Origin: Gaiellasilicea sp963731615
GTDB lineage: Bacteria > Actinomycetota > Thermoleophilia > Gaiellales > Gaiellaceae
NCBI GenBank assembly: GCA_963731615.1
Contig: CAVSWD010000009.1
Location: 124,001-188,000 of the forward strand
DNA: 64,000 nt
Direction: 5' to 3'
In this document: piece by piece, positions 51,807 through 60,918 of the stretch
Numbering within the stretch: the stretch's first letter is position 1
Layout of the letters: the number at the start of each line of letters is the position of its first letter
Program-made: the position numbers and the translations under genes
The notes under the pieces: model-generated
The model's database searches: none
The model's input: only the letters and a program-made list of their open reading frames with translations
Told to the model about the DNA's origin: nothing

Positions 51807-52130
51807 CTAGTCGCCCCAGTCGAAGTCGCGAGACTTCGACCACAAACCGGCGTGCTCGGCGCTCTGAGACTCGACCGTAACGCTCTCGAGTGACTCTTCG
51901 CCGGGCCAGGCGAGCGCGGCGTTCTCGAGGCTGACGGCCGGCTCGTCGCCGTCCATCGTCTCCTCCAGCCGCGCCTGCTCCTCGGTCTTGAACAGGGGGT
52001 GGTTGTCGAACGGGTCGTCGATGCGATAGCCGTTGATCGGCATCGCGGGCTCGAGCTCGGCATTGCGCCGCTTCAGCTCGAGATGGTCTTGGATCACGCG
52101 TGCGAAGACTGAGGGGGTCTCAACCGGCAT
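51807..52130 (-). CDS. hypothetical acidic protein
   Basis: 107 residues from the ATG at 52130, which has GGAGGCCC upstream; a longer frame has no site. It reads MPVETPSVFARVIQDHLELK and ends in an acidic, serine-rich stretch (EESLESVTVESQSAEHAGLW). No membrane segment or family recognised. Stands alone between two convergent or divergent units. Confidence 0.6.
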   Translation of the reverse strand: MPVETPSVFARVIQDHLELKRRNAELEPAMPINGYRIDDPFDNHPLFKTEEQARLEETMDGDEPAVSLENAALAWPGEESLESVTVESQSAEHAGLWSKSRDFDWGD

Positions 52131-52276
52131 CGGGCCTCCGGGGGGTCGGGAACGTTGACGTTCTTGCTGGGGCGGGATTGTAGCGGAGGGGTCGGGCAAA
52201 TTCTCCTGCTTGCGACCATTTCCTACCCATATGGATCAGAAACCTGCCAAACCCTCGGCTCCGCTCGAGCGAGCTG

Positions 52277-54052
52277 CTACCGAGGCGTCACCGGATCGTT
52301 GCCGGCGTAGACGCAATCCTTACCCGCCCGCTTTGCCCGGTAGAGCGCGCCGTCGGCGGCCTCGATCAGCTGCTCGGGCGACGAGGGCGCGGTCGCGGCG
52401 GCGACGCCGAAGCTGGCCGTGACGTTGAGCGGGACGCCGTCGGCGGAGACGATCATCCGCTCGGCGAGCGCGATGCGGATGCGCTCTGCGACCTGTGCGG
52501 CCCCGTCCAGATCCGTGCCCGGCAGGACGACTGCGAATTCCTCGCCGCCCCACCGCGCTGCGATGTCGATCTCGCGGACCGTTTCCCAGAGCGTCTGCGC
52601 CAGGTCGCGGAGGACGATGTCGCCCGTCGGGTGCCCGTACTTGTCGTTGACGGTCTTGAAGTCGTCGACGTCGGCGAGGATGAGCGCAACCGGTCCGCCG
52701 AGCCGTTCCGCGCGGGTGAGCTCGGCAGCAAGCGACTCGTCGGCCTGGCGCCGGTTCGCGAGTCCGGTCAGCCCGTCGACGAGCGCTTGCCGCTCGACGA
52801 TGCGGTGCAGGCGCGCGTTCTCGAGTGCGACGACCGCCTGTCCGGCGAGCGCCGCCGCGGTCATCTTCTCCTCGGTGTTGAACGTGTCGCCGATCAGCAT
52901 CAGGTGGCCGAAGCTGCGTCGCCCGGAGGTGAGCTGGAAGTCGAGCCGCTCACCGTGCGCAGAGAGGTCGCCGGTCTCTGCGACGGAGCCGTCGTCGCCG
53001 ATGAAGACACCGCCGACGGCCTGGGTCGCCTCGACCGCCGACTCGACGATCACGCGCCGGAGCTGCTCCGGGTCGAGCGTCGCAGCGAGCGCGTCACCGA
53101 AGCGTACGTTCGCCTCGCGGAGGCGGCGGCGCTCGTCCTCGAGGTCGACCATCTGCGCCTCGAGCTGCGTCGCCATGTCATTGAAGGCACGGCCGAGGGT
53201 CGCAAACTCGTCGCGGCCGCGTACCTGAACCCGCTCGCGCAAGCGGCCGGCAGCGATCGAGTTGGCCGCATCTGCGAGGCGGGCGAGCGAGCCGACGATC
53301 GAGCGGCCTGCGACGTAGGCCACGAACGCGATCAGCAGCAGCGAACCGAGCAGGCCGAGCAGGAGCCGGCCGATCACCGAGCGCTGCTCGGAGACGATCG
53401 CCGAACTCGGGGTCAAGGCGGCCAGCGCGAGCTCGCTGTCAGGCCCGAGCCGCGTGCTGATCGTGCGATAGCTCCGGTCGCCGATCCGGGCGGTGGTGAT
53501 GCGCCCCGGGGTGAAAGCGGCGCCGCCCTGCACGGACGGGCTCGTCGCGGCACCGACGCGGCGGGCTGGATTGATCACGGCGAGCTCGTCGGGCGCAGCC
53601 AGGCCAGAGCGGGCATGCAGCCTGCGGGCAAATCGGTCGTCGAGCGGGACGGCGGCGACGATCGTCGCCGAGCGCGCCCCCGGTCCGACGAGCGAGACGG
53701 TCGTCTCGGCTGCCAGGGACGGCGCGCGGCCGACCGTGAACCCGTCGGGTGTCTCGACCCTGAGCGCCGGCGTCGGACGGAGCAGCCTGGTGAGCGCGGC
53801 CCGGTCGCGGCGTGCAAGGGCAGCCTGGAAGGCAGGGTCGCGACCAAGGCGTTCGGCAGCACGCTCCGCGGCGCGCCGCTCATCCTCGTATGCTGCAAGC
53901 GCTGCGCTCAAACCCGCCTCGAGTCGGCTGTCCGCACCTCCCGTCACACTGCGTTCGGCCACTTCGCTGAAACCCCAAAAGGCGGCCGCGAGCGGCAGCA
54001 CCGAAAGCGCCAAAAACGTCCCAACGAGCTTAAACTTGAAGCTACCCAACAT
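52277..54052 (-). CDS. membrane diguanylate cyclase (Cache-like sensor, HAMP, GAF-like, GGDEF)
   Basis: 591 residues. Segment 1 (LVGTFLALSVLPLAAAFW), a roughly 200-residue outside sensor, segment 2 (LLLGLLGSLLLIAFVAYVAG), a HAMP domain, a GAF-like domain and a C-terminal GGDEF domain. The active site is WGGEEF and the inhibitory RxxD is REID five residues before it, so product feedback is expected. It makes cyclic di-GMP in response to an outside signal. Confidence 0.9.
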   Translation of the reverse strand: MLGSFKFKLVGTFLALSVLPLAAAFWGFSEVAERSVTGGADSRLEAGLSAALAAYEDERRAAERAAERLGRDPAFQAALARRDRAALTRLLRPTPALRVETPDGFTVGRAPSLAAETTVSLVGPGARSATIVAAVPLDDRFARRLHARSGLAAPDELAVINPARRVGAATSPSVQGGAAFTPGRITTARIGDRSYRTISTRLGPDSELALAALTPSSAIVSEQRSVIGRLLLGLLGSLLLIAFVAYVAGRSIVGSLARLADAANSIAAGRLRERVQVRGRDEFATLGRAFNDMATQLEAQMVDLEDERRRLREANVRFGDALAATLDPEQLRRVIVESAVEATQAVGGVFIGDDGSVAETGDLSAHGERLDFQLTSGRRSFGHLMLIGDTFNTEEKMTAAALAGQAVVALENARLHRIVERQALVDGLTGLANRRQADESLAAELTRAERLGGPVALILADVDDFKTVNDKYGHPTGDIVLRDLAQTLWETVREIDIAARWGGEEFAVVLPGTDLDGAAQVAERIRIALAERMIVSADGVPLNVTASFGVAAATAPSSPEQLIEAADGALYRAKRAGKDCVYAGNDPVTPR

Positions 54053-54123
54053 GATGCCCTTCAGTTTCCGATTCCCCTGCCGATACGTTCTTTGACGGAT
54101 TTTCGGCAGGAAGGGGGTGGATC

Positions 54124-55026
54124 ATGAGGCCCGCGCTCGTGCGAGTGCTCACCGTAGCGTTCGTCATCGTCGGCGGGGTTGCGGCTATGGCCCTGCCCAA
54201 GCTTGCCCTCGACACGCCCGAGCCGGATGAGCACGTGGTCGCCCTGCCCGCTCCGGCGCGCCCGCCCGTGATCCGGGTGACACCGCTGCCGGCGCCGACG
54301 CCTCCGTCGGAGCCCGCCGCGAGTCCCGCAAGCTCCGGCTCCGACACCGGTTCGGCGGCCCCCTCGACGGGAGGTTCGACCGCCGAGCCGCGGCCCGCCG
54401 CGCGCGTCGACAACTCCGGACGGCCTGCAGCGCCGGCCGCTGCACCTCGGCCGGCCGCCACACCGTCAGCACCGGTTCCGGCGAAGCCCACGGCCCCGAC
54501 TCCCCGGCCGCAGCCGACACCGCAGCCACAGCCGACGCCGCAACCGGAGCCCACTCCGCAGCCGACGCCCCAACCGACGCCCCAGCCGACGCCTCAGCCT
54601 GCCCCGGCTCCGACCACCACCGTGCAGGTAGCCGCCGTCCCGCCGCCCGCCAGCTCCGGGGGCAAGAAGGGGCGCGCCGCGACCAGGCCGGCCGAGAAGC
54701 CCGAAGTCGACAGGTCGAGCGGGCGCGACGGCAAGAGCAAGAAGACTGAGTTCGCGAAGAAGCCGAAGCCCGCACAGCCCAACCCCACGGCCCCGCCGCC
54801 GGCACGCACCGAAGAGCCGGCCGCCCCGCCGCCTCCCGCCGCGGCTGCGCCGGTTCCGGTCGAGCCCCAGGAAGCGCCCGAGCCCGAGGACGACGAGCGC
54901 GACGAGGACGAGGTCGAGGAGGATGACGGCAGCCGCGGTCGCCACGACGAGGACGAGGACCGCGAGGACGAGGAGGACGAAGGCGACGATGACGGCGGGC
55001 GAGGCCGCGGAGGCGACGACGACTGA
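54124..55026 (+). CDS. secreted Pro-rich protein with acidic C-terminal tail
   Basis: 300 residues. A signal peptide or anchor (MRPALVRVLTVAFVIVGGVA) precedes a proline-rich stretch with about eight QPTP/QPQP repeats, a lysine-rich basic block (KKGRAATRPAEKPEVDRSSG) and a tail of nearly pure Asp/Glu/Gly/Arg. Likely a cell-wall-spanning or surface protein. Shine-Dalgarno GGGGGTGG upstream. No domain family recognised. Confidence 0.7.
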   Translation: MRPALVRVLTVAFVIVGGVAAMALPKLALDTPEPDEHVVALPAPARPPVIRVTPLPAPTPPSEPAASPASSGSDTGSAAPSTGGSTAEPRPAARVDNSGRPAAPAAAPRPAATPSAPVPAKPTAPTPRPQPTPQPQPTPQPEPTPQPTPQPTPQPTPQPAPAPTTTVQVAAVPPPASSGGKKGRAATRPAEKPEVDRSSGRDGKSKKTEFAKKPKPAQPNPTAPPPARTEEPAAPPPPAAAAPVPVEPQEAPEPEDDERDEDEVEEDDGSRGRHDEDEDREDEEDEGDDDGGRGRGGDDD

Positions 55027-55081
55027 CCGCTGAACGCCGCCGGGGCCATTGAGTCCCTCAGTGTGCGTAACATGAGGTTCG

Positions 55082-55246
55082 ATGCCCCGCCTTCGCCCCA
55101 CCAGCCCGATCGGAATCGCCCTCACCGCGTACGAGCTTTGGCGCCGGCTGCCGGCAGCCCAGCGCCGGCAGATGCTGCGGGCCGCGCGGAGGCAGGGTCC
55201 GAAGGTCGCCGCGGCGATCCTCGCCGCCAGACGCCGCCCGCGCTAG
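55082..55246 (+). CDS. 54-residue basic small protein
   Basis: Reads MPRLRPTSPIGIALTAYELW, then RRLPAAQRRQMLRAARRQGP and ends ARRRPR. The WRRLP and QGPKVA features recall a small basic protein often seen in Actinomycetota. TAACAT at 55068-55073 ends eight bases before the ATG. It is convergent with the E1 gene, overlapping its end by four bases. Function unknown. Confidence 0.55.
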   Translation: MPRLRPTSPIGIALTAYELWRRLPAAQRRQMLRAARRQGPKVAAAILAARRRPR

Positions 55247-58152
55247 CCCGCTGGGCCTGAGGCCAGTCCGAGCCCGATCCGGATGATTCGGTCCTGCTCG
55301 AGGCGATGGGCGGTCGGATAGCCCTCGCTCGGGCTGGCTCGCCACGGACGGCCCGCATACGACACTGCCACGCCGTCGGGCGCGGCTGCTTCGAGGCGGT
55401 GGCGGATCGTCCGCCAGGCGCCCATGTTCTGCGGCTCCTCCTGCACCCAGACGAGCTCGCGCAGGTTCGGGTACGACGTCGTCAGCGCCGCTGCCGGCTC
55501 GACCGGGAACGGATAGAGCTGCTCGAGCCGCCCGACCGCGACCGAGCTCGCTCGCGCCCGTTCCTCATGTCCCTGGATGTCGTAGTAGATCTTGCCGGAG
55601 CAGAGCAGCAGCCTCGTCACGGCCTCGCGCTCGGCGCCCACATCGTCGATCACGGGCTGGAAGCGTCCCTCGGAGAGGTCCTCGAGCGTCGAGCCCGCCT
55701 GCTTCAGCCGCAGCAGGCCCTTCGGCGTCATCACCACGAGCGGGCGCGCGGTCGCGTCGAGCGCCTGCCGGCGTAGGAGGTGGAAGTACTGCGCCGCCGT
55801 CGTGCAGTTCACGACCCGGATGTTCTCCTGCGCGGCGAGCTGGAGGAAGCGCTCCACCTTGGCACTCGAGTGCTCTGGACCGTTGCCCTCGTAGCCGTGC
55901 GGGAGCAGCAGCGTCAGCCTCGACGTCTGCCCCCACTTCGAGAGGCCGGCGACGAGAAACTGGTCGATCACGATCTGAGCGCCGTTGACGAAGTCTCCGA
56001 ACTGGGCCTCCCAGAGCACGAGCGCGTCCGGGGCGGCAACGGCGTAGCCGTACTCGAAACCGAGGCACGCGTACTCGGAGAGAGGCGAGTTGTAGATCTC
56101 CATCGACGCGCTCGCCTCGGGCAGATTCTGGATCGGTGCGTACGTCTCGCCGGTGCGCTGATCGTGCAGGACGTCGTGCCGATGCGAGAAGGTGCCGCGC
56201 TCGGTGTCCTGGCCGGAGAGACGAATCGGAATGCCCTCGGTGAGCAGGCTGGCGAACGCGAGCCCTTCGGCCTGCCCCCAGTCGATCCCGCCTTCGGCGA
56301 TCGTCTCGCGGCGGCGCTCGAGCTGCTTCAGCAGCTTGGCGTTCGCCTCGAAGCCGTCGGGCAACTGGAGCAGCTGCTCGTTCAGCTGGCGCAGCCGGTC
56401 GGCCGGGACGGCGGTCACGACCGCCTCACCGGTGTCGGCCGGGATTCGCCCGTCGCGGGGCGGCGGCTGCTCGGCGAACGAGGCCTTCAGCCGGTCATGA
56501 GCGGCGCGCAGCTCGGCGAGTGTGTGCTGGAAGACGGCCTCTGCCTCTTCGGCCGTGACCAATCCCAGCTCGTCGAGCCGGGCCGAGTAGCGCTCGCGCA
56601 CGGTGGTCTGCGCCGCGATCTGGGCAACCATCAGCGGCTGCGTGTACGCAGCCTCGTCCTGCTCGTTGTGGCCGAAGCGCCGGTAGCCAACCAGGTCGAC
56701 GACGATGTCGTGCCCGAACTCCTGCCGGTAGGCCATCGCCAGCCGGATCGCGGCGACGGCGGCCTCGGGATCGTCCGCGTTGACATGCACGATCGGGATG
56801 TCGAAGCCCTTCGCCAGGTCGCTCGAATAGCGCGTCGAGCGGCCCTCGTTCGGATCGGTGGTGAACCCGACCTGGTTGTTGGCGATCAGGTGCAGGGTGC
56901 CGCCGGTGGTGTAGCCGTCGAGGCTCGAGAGGTTGAGCGTCTCGGCCACTACACCTTGGCCTGCGAAAGAGGCATCGCCGTGGATCAGGATCGGCAGCGC
57001 GACCGAGGGATCGTGCACTCCGGCCCCGCTCGAGCGGTCGGTCTGCTCGCCGCGCGTCCACCCCTCGATGACGGGGTCGACCGCCTCCAGGTGGCTCGGG
57101 TTCGGCGCCAGCGTCACCGTGACCTCGCCGGACCCGGTCGCACGCGTGCCCGTCGCAGCGAGGTGGTACTTGACGTCGCCGGTACCGCCCTCGTCGTTGA
57201 CGACGACGGCTTCGATCGTGCGCTCGCCTTCGAACTCGCGCAGGATCGTCTCGTAGGGGCGGCCGATCGTGTGCGCGAGCACGTTCAGGCGCCCGCGGTG
57301 AGCCATCCCGATCACGATCTCGTGTGCGCCTGCCGCGGCGGCGATCTCGACCGCCTCGTCGAGCATCGGCACCATCACGTCGAGGCCCTCGAGCGAGAAC
57401 TGCTTCTGGCCGAGGAACGCGCGCCGGAGGTACTGCTCGAACCCCTCGGCCCGAGAGACGAGCTCCAGCAGGCGGATGCTCTCCTCGCGGGTCAGCGGCT
57501 CCCGGTAGCGACCGGACTCGATCGCCTGGCGCAGCCAGACCCGCTCCGAGTGGTCTGAGATGTGCTCGATCTCGTACGCCATCGTCCCGCAGTAGACCTC
57601 GCGCAGCTTCGGGAGCACGTCTCGCAGGGTCTCGCCCGGGACGTGGACCCGGATCAGCTTCGCCGGGATGCGCTCCTGCAGCTCGGGGGTCAGCGGCGGG
57701 ACGAGGCGCGTCTCGTCCAATGCGGGGTCGCCGAGCGGCTCCGACCCGAGCGGGTCGAGCCGGGCGGAGAGATGGCCGTGCATCCGAATCGCCTTGACGA
57801 GGGCCATCGCGGCCGCGACGCCCCCGAGCAGCGTCTCGTCGATCGCCGGCTCGGCCGAGCGCTGCTCCTCATCCGCCGGTGTCTCGGCGGCCGGAGCCTC
57901 GACCGGCGGCGGGGCAGCGACCGCAGCTGCAGGCGCGACGGCGGCCGCCAGCTCAGGCGCGGGATGCCCGTTGCCGCGCTCGAGCGTCTCGAGCAGGCGG
58001 AGCAGGCCGGGATGCGACGCGACGAGGTGGCTGTCGCCACTCTCGAAGAGCTCGCGCCACTCGGCCGGAACGGCCTCGGGATTCTCGAGGTAGTCCTCGA
58101 GCAGCAGCCGGGCATAGCCCGCGTTCAGCCCGTCGACGTCATGCGCGCTCAC
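55243..58152 (-). CDS. sucA: 2-oxoglutarate dehydrogenase E1 component
   Basis: 969 residues from the GTG at 58152. The N-terminal E1-specific helix reads LNAGYARLLLEDYLENPEAV. An Ala/Pro linker without an E2 lipoyl or catalytic domain follows, unlike the Kgd fusion of many Actinomycetota. The thiamin diphosphate region (IGMAHRGRLNVLAH, HGDASFAGQGVVAE and the GD...NN motif) is present. It decarboxylates 2-oxoglutarate in the TCA cycle. The frame continues upstream to 58515 but without family resemblance. Confidence 0.92.
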   Translation of the reverse strand: MSAHDVDGLNAGYARLLLEDYLENPEAVPAEWRELFESGDSHLVASHPGLLRLLETLERGNGHPAPELAAAVAPAAAVAAPPPVEAPAAETPADEEQRSAEPAIDETLLGGVAAAMALVKAIRMHGHLSARLDPLGSEPLGDPALDETRLVPPLTPELQERIPAKLIRVHVPGETLRDVLPKLREVYCGTMAYEIEHISDHSERVWLRQAIESGRYREPLTREESIRLLELVSRAEGFEQYLRRAFLGQKQFSLEGLDVMVPMLDEAVEIAAAAGAHEIVIGMAHRGRLNVLAHTIGRPYETILREFEGERTIEAVVVNDEGGTGDVKYHLAATGTRATGSGEVTVTLAPNPSHLEAVDPVIEGWTRGEQTDRSSGAGVHDPSVALPILIHGDASFAGQGVVAETLNLSSLDGYTTGGTLHLIANNQVGFTTDPNEGRSTRYSSDLAKGFDIPIVHVNADDPEAAVAAIRLAMAYRQEFGHDIVVDLVGYRRFGHNEQDEAAYTQPLMVAQIAAQTTVRERYSARLDELGLVTAEEAEAVFQHTLAELRAAHDRLKASFAEQPPPRDGRIPADTGEAVVTAVPADRLRQLNEQLLQLPDGFEANAKLLKQLERRRETIAEGGIDWGQAEGLAFASLLTEGIPIRLSGQDTERGTFSHRHDVLHDQRTGETYAPIQNLPEASASMEIYNSPLSEYACLGFEYGYAVAAPDALVLWEAQFGDFVNGAQIVIDQFLVAGLSKWGQTSRLTLLLPHGYEGNGPEHSSAKVERFLQLAAQENIRVVNCTTAAQYFHLLRRQALDATARPLVVMTPKGLLRLKQAGSTLEDLSEGRFQPVIDDVGAEREAVTRLLLCSGKIYYDIQGHEERARASSVAVGRLEQLYPFPVEPAAALTTSYPNLRELVWVQEEPQNMGAWRTIRHRLEAAAPDGVAVSYAGRPWRASPSEGYPTAHRLEQDRIIRIGLGLASGPAG

Positions 58153-58190
58153 AGTTCGTGTTGTACCAGCGTGGCGAGGCAAAGCCCTTC

Positions 58191-58466
58191 CTAGTAGAGC
58201 GGGTTCTCGGTGAGCACCGCGATCGCCATCCCCACCGTCCAGCAGACCACGCACGCCGCGACCGACCAGCCGACCAGGCGCGCCTGCCGCTCGGACATCC
58301 GCGCTGCAATCAGGGTCAGGAGGATCGCGAACGGAATCACGCGCACCGGCCGCCAGATCAGGCCGAGAGCGCACGCGAAGATCGCGATCATCGCGAGCAG
58401 GCCGGCGATCGTGTCGGCCTGGTTCCAGCGGCCCTGAGGCTCCTCGCGCGACGCCTGAGTGCTCAC
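58191..58466 (-). CDS. small membrane protein
   Basis: 91 residues with three hydrophobic segments (IAGLLAMIAIFACALGLIW, VIPFAILLTLIAARMS, GWSVAACVVCWTVGMAIAV). The GTG at 58466 overlaps the stop of the next gene (GTGA). No family recognised. It lies 38 bases before the E1 start on the same strand. Confidence 0.6.
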   Translation of the reverse strand: MSTQASREEPQGRWNQADTIAGLLAMIAIFACALGLIWRPVRVIPFAILLTLIAARMSERQARLVGWSVAACVVCWTVGMAIAVLTENPLY

Positions 58467-58714
58467 GTGCCCGCCCGCGCGATCGCGACGCGAGCCGGCC
58501 GCCGGCCGCGACCACCGCGCGGCAGGGGGCCTCGCCGCGACTGCTGCATGCGACGGCGACGCCAGTCGCAGCTCGGATCGGGCGGCAACTCGGCGAGCCG
58601 GGCAGCGCCCTCGAACGGCCGTGGCTCGGCCTTGATCGCCCACCACACGACCGCGCAGAGATAGACGACGGGAATCTTCAGGATCACAAGCATGAAGACG
58701 ACCTCCCAGACCAC
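58463..58714 (-). CDS. small membrane protein with basic tail
   Basis: 83 residues: one membrane helix near the start (FMLVILKIPVVYLCAVVWW), then a polar and strongly basic tail. GTG start at 58714. Coupled by overlap to the membrane protein encoded downstream. Function unknown. Confidence 0.6.
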   Translation of the reverse strand: MVWEVVFMLVILKIPVVYLCAVVWWAIKAEPRPFEGAARLAELPPDPSCDWRRRRMQQSRRGPLPRGGRGRRPARVAIARAGT

Positions 58715-58728
58715 GATCTGAGTGTAAC

Positions 58729-58765
58729 GCGAGGCGGTCGCAGCGTCCGCTGCGACCCGCCTCGC
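58729..58765 (-). terminator. 16-bp hairpin with one bulge after the 58779 gene
   Basis: Arms 58729-58744 and 58749-58765 pair over 16 positions with a one-base bulge and a four-base loop. It lies just downstream of the stop at 58779 on the minus strand. No U-tract follows. Confidence 0.5.
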
Positions 58766-58778
58766 CGCGTGGTGTTCC

Positions 58779-59132
58779 CTACCGGCTGTCCGCCGTGGAC
58801 TGATCGACGAAGACGACCGCGCCCGTCTCCTTGCCCGCCGGTCCCTTCGCGCAGCGTGGAACCTTCACCGGCGGCTCCATGAGCACGCTGCGTTGTGCCG
58901 CTTGCTCCGGGGTCAGCGGCGGCGTTCTGGTGCCCAGCGCCGAGCGGCTCACCTTCACCAGCCTGCCGTTGCACCTCAACGCCTCGCCGTCCGGGCCGGC
59001 GACGAACACCTCTTCCACGGCCGGGTTCGGCAGGTGGGTCGGCCGCTCCGGCCCGACCGACGCGGCGTACCCGACTCCGAGCACGGCGGCGAGAGCACTC
59101 GCCGCCACGAGCAGCAAGAGTCGCTGTCTCAT
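58779..59132 (-). CDS. secreted protein, unknown function
   Basis: 117 residues from the ATG at 59132, with a signal peptide (MRQRLLLLVAASALAAVLG). The mature part has two cysteines (LRCNGRLVKV and VPRCAKGPAG) that could form a disulfide. GGGGGAAACGGA upstream may serve as the ribosome site. No family recognised; a hairpin follows the stop. Confidence 0.65.
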   Translation of the reverse strand: MRQRLLLLVAASALAAVLGVGYAASVGPERPTHLPNPAVEEVFVAGPDGEALRCNGRLVKVSRSALGTRTPPLTPEQAAQRSVLMEPPVKVPRCAKGPAGKETGAVVFVDQSTADSR

Positions 59133-59146
59133 TCCGTTTCCCCCTT

Positions 59147-59629
59147 TCACGACCAGAGCCATTCGTAGTCAGTCATCAGCCAGCCACCAAGCCAGCCGCC
59201 GTTGGAGACGAAGGCGCCGCCTTGCAGCAGGTAGAAGCCGCCGCCGCACCCGGTCGTCTGCCGACCGACGTGGAGCTGGTAGCCCTCGCCGAAGTTCCAT
59301 CCCTGCGTTCCGCAGAGGAGCCAGGCGCCGACGTTGGGACCCCACTTCCAGGACTCCCAGCGCGCCGCGAGGTAGCCGTACGGCTTCCAGTTCTTGTAGG
59401 TGCAGTTCGAGACCGGGAAGTGGAACGGCGGCGTGTTGGTCAGCGACTGGACGATGACGCTGTTGTACGAGTGCCCCTGCGAGGTGAAGTTCTGGACACA
59501 CTGGTTGCCGCTGTCGTAGACAGTCCCGTTTCGGATGAGCGTGTGCGCGGATGCGCCGCCCGCAAAACAGGCAAACGTGAGGAGCAGTGTCACGAGAGCG
59601 AACGCAGGTCGCACGGGAATGATTTGCAT
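59147..59629 (-). CDS. secreted aromatic- and glycine-rich protein
   Basis: 160 residues with a signal peptide (FALVTLLLTFACFAGGASA). The mature part is rich in Trp, Tyr, Gly and Asn (NWKPYGYLAARWESWKWGPN, GCGGGFYLLQGGAFVSNGGW) with four Cys. Likely a surface or wall-associated beta protein. AGGAGG precedes the ATG. No family recognised. Confidence 0.65.
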   Translation of the reverse strand: MQIIPVRPAFALVTLLLTFACFAGGASAHTLIRNGTVYDSGNQCVQNFTSQGHSYNSVIVQSLTNTPPFHFPVSNCTYKNWKPYGYLAARWESWKWGPNVGAWLLCGTQGWNFGEGYQLHVGRQTTGCGGGFYLLQGGAFVSNGGWLGGWLMTDYEWLWS

Positions 59630-59797
59630 TCCTGGGCCTCCTAGTCGACGATGCTCTCGAAGGTACGGGGAGATCTCAAACAGGTGGTGAGCCGGTTTGC
59701 ACCAACTTCGTCACGATTGCAGGTGCCGGCACGCGGCGACAGATGTCCTTTTCGGACGGTGGTTAGGCCGGTCAACCGCCGGGGAATACTGGGTCGG

Positions 59798-60838
59798 ATG
59801 AGTCGCGACGTGCTCGTTCCCCTGCTGGATGCCGGCGAAGAAGCCGGCTGCCTCAACCTGTCCGAGTTCAGCGCGGCGGTCCAGGACCTGGAGTTGGAGG
59901 ACGACGAGCTCGAGGCGCTCTACGCCGAGCTCGAGGAGCGCTCGATCAGCCTGTCGGACGACTGCGGCCGTGAGGCACCCGCGGGCGCGACCTACGTCAA
60001 CGGCGACCTCGCGACCGCGACCACCGACTCGCTCCAGCTCTTCCTCAACGAGGCTGGCCGCTACCCCCTGCTGACCGCCGCCGAGGAGGTCGAGCTCGCG
60101 AAGAAGATCGAGCGCGGGGACATGGCCGCGAAGAACCGGATGATCAACTCCAACCTGCGGCTCGTCGTCTCGATCGCAAAGAAGTACCAGGGGCACGGGC
60201 TGTCGCTCCTCGACCTGATCCAGGAAGGCGTGATCGGACTGATCCGCGCCGTCGAGAAGTTCGACTGGCGCCGCGGCTACAAGTTCTCGACCTACGCGAC
60301 GTGGTGGATCCGGCAGGCGGTGCAGCGAGGCGTCGCGAACAAGTCGCGCACGATCCGGATTCCCGTCCACATCGCCGACCGCGAGCAGAAGCTCGGCCGC
60401 GCGGAGCGCGAGCTGGTCGTCAAGCTCGGGCGTCCGCCGACGGACGAGGAGATCTCGGAAGCCTCGAAGATCTCGCTGAAGCACCTGCGTGAGGTGCGCG
60501 AGGCGGCACGTGCGGTGACGAGCCTCGACAAGCCACTCGGCGAGGACAACGACGCCTCGATCGGCGACCTCGTCGGCGTCGCCGAGGGCGGGGTCGAGGA
60601 GGAGGTCGAGGTCAGCCTGACCGAGGACACCCTCCATCGGGCTCTGAGCGACCTGCCCGACCGCGAGCAGCAGGTGCTGACCCTCCGCTACGGGCTCGGC
60701 GCCAACGAGCCGCAGTCGCTGGAGGAGATCGGCCGCAAGCTTGGAATCACACGGGAACGCGTCCGCCAGATCGAGGCGGCCGCGCTGGAGCGTCTGGCGG
60801 TCTCACGCGAGATCGAGGCGCTGCGCACCGCTGCTTGA
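59798..60838 (+). CDS. sigma-70 family principal-type RNA polymerase sigma factor
   Basis: 346 residues from the ATG at 59798. After a short acidic lead come region 1.2 (DSLQLFLNEAGRYPLLTAAE), region 2 (NLRLVVSIAKKYQGHGLSLL, DLIQEGVIGLIRAVEKFD, YKFSTYATWWIRQAV), region 3 (GRPPTDEEIS) and region 4 (EEIGRKLGITRERVRQIE). It reads housekeeping -10/-35 promoters; the lack of region 1.1 leaves a group 2 (RpoD-like alternative) identity possible. The frame is open to 59651 but that part is noncoding. Confidence 0.93.
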   Translation: MSRDVLVPLLDAGEEAGCLNLSEFSAAVQDLELEDDELEALYAELEERSISLSDDCGREAPAGATYVNGDLATATTDSLQLFLNEAGRYPLLTAAEEVELAKKIERGDMAAKNRMINSNLRLVVSIAKKYQGHGLSLLDLIQEGVIGLIRAVEKFDWRRGYKFSTYATWWIRQAVQRGVANKSRTIRIPVHIADREQKLGRAERELVVKLGRPPTDEEISEASKISLKHLREVREAARAVTSLDKPLGEDNDASIGDLVGVAEGGVEEEVEVSLTEDTLHRALSDLPDREQQVLTLRYGLGANEPQSLEEIGRKLGITRERVRQIEAAALERLAVSREIEALRTAA

Positions 60839-60918
60839 ACGGCTTCTGAGGACCTAACACGGTGCTCACAGTGGGTCGCTAGGGTGGCCGAGTTCACTGT
60901 TTACAAAGGAGATTGCCC

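Noticed and set aside
55243..58515. Longer E1 with 121 extra N-terminal residues
   Set aside because: The extra part overlaps two small membrane-protein genes and lacks family resemblance.
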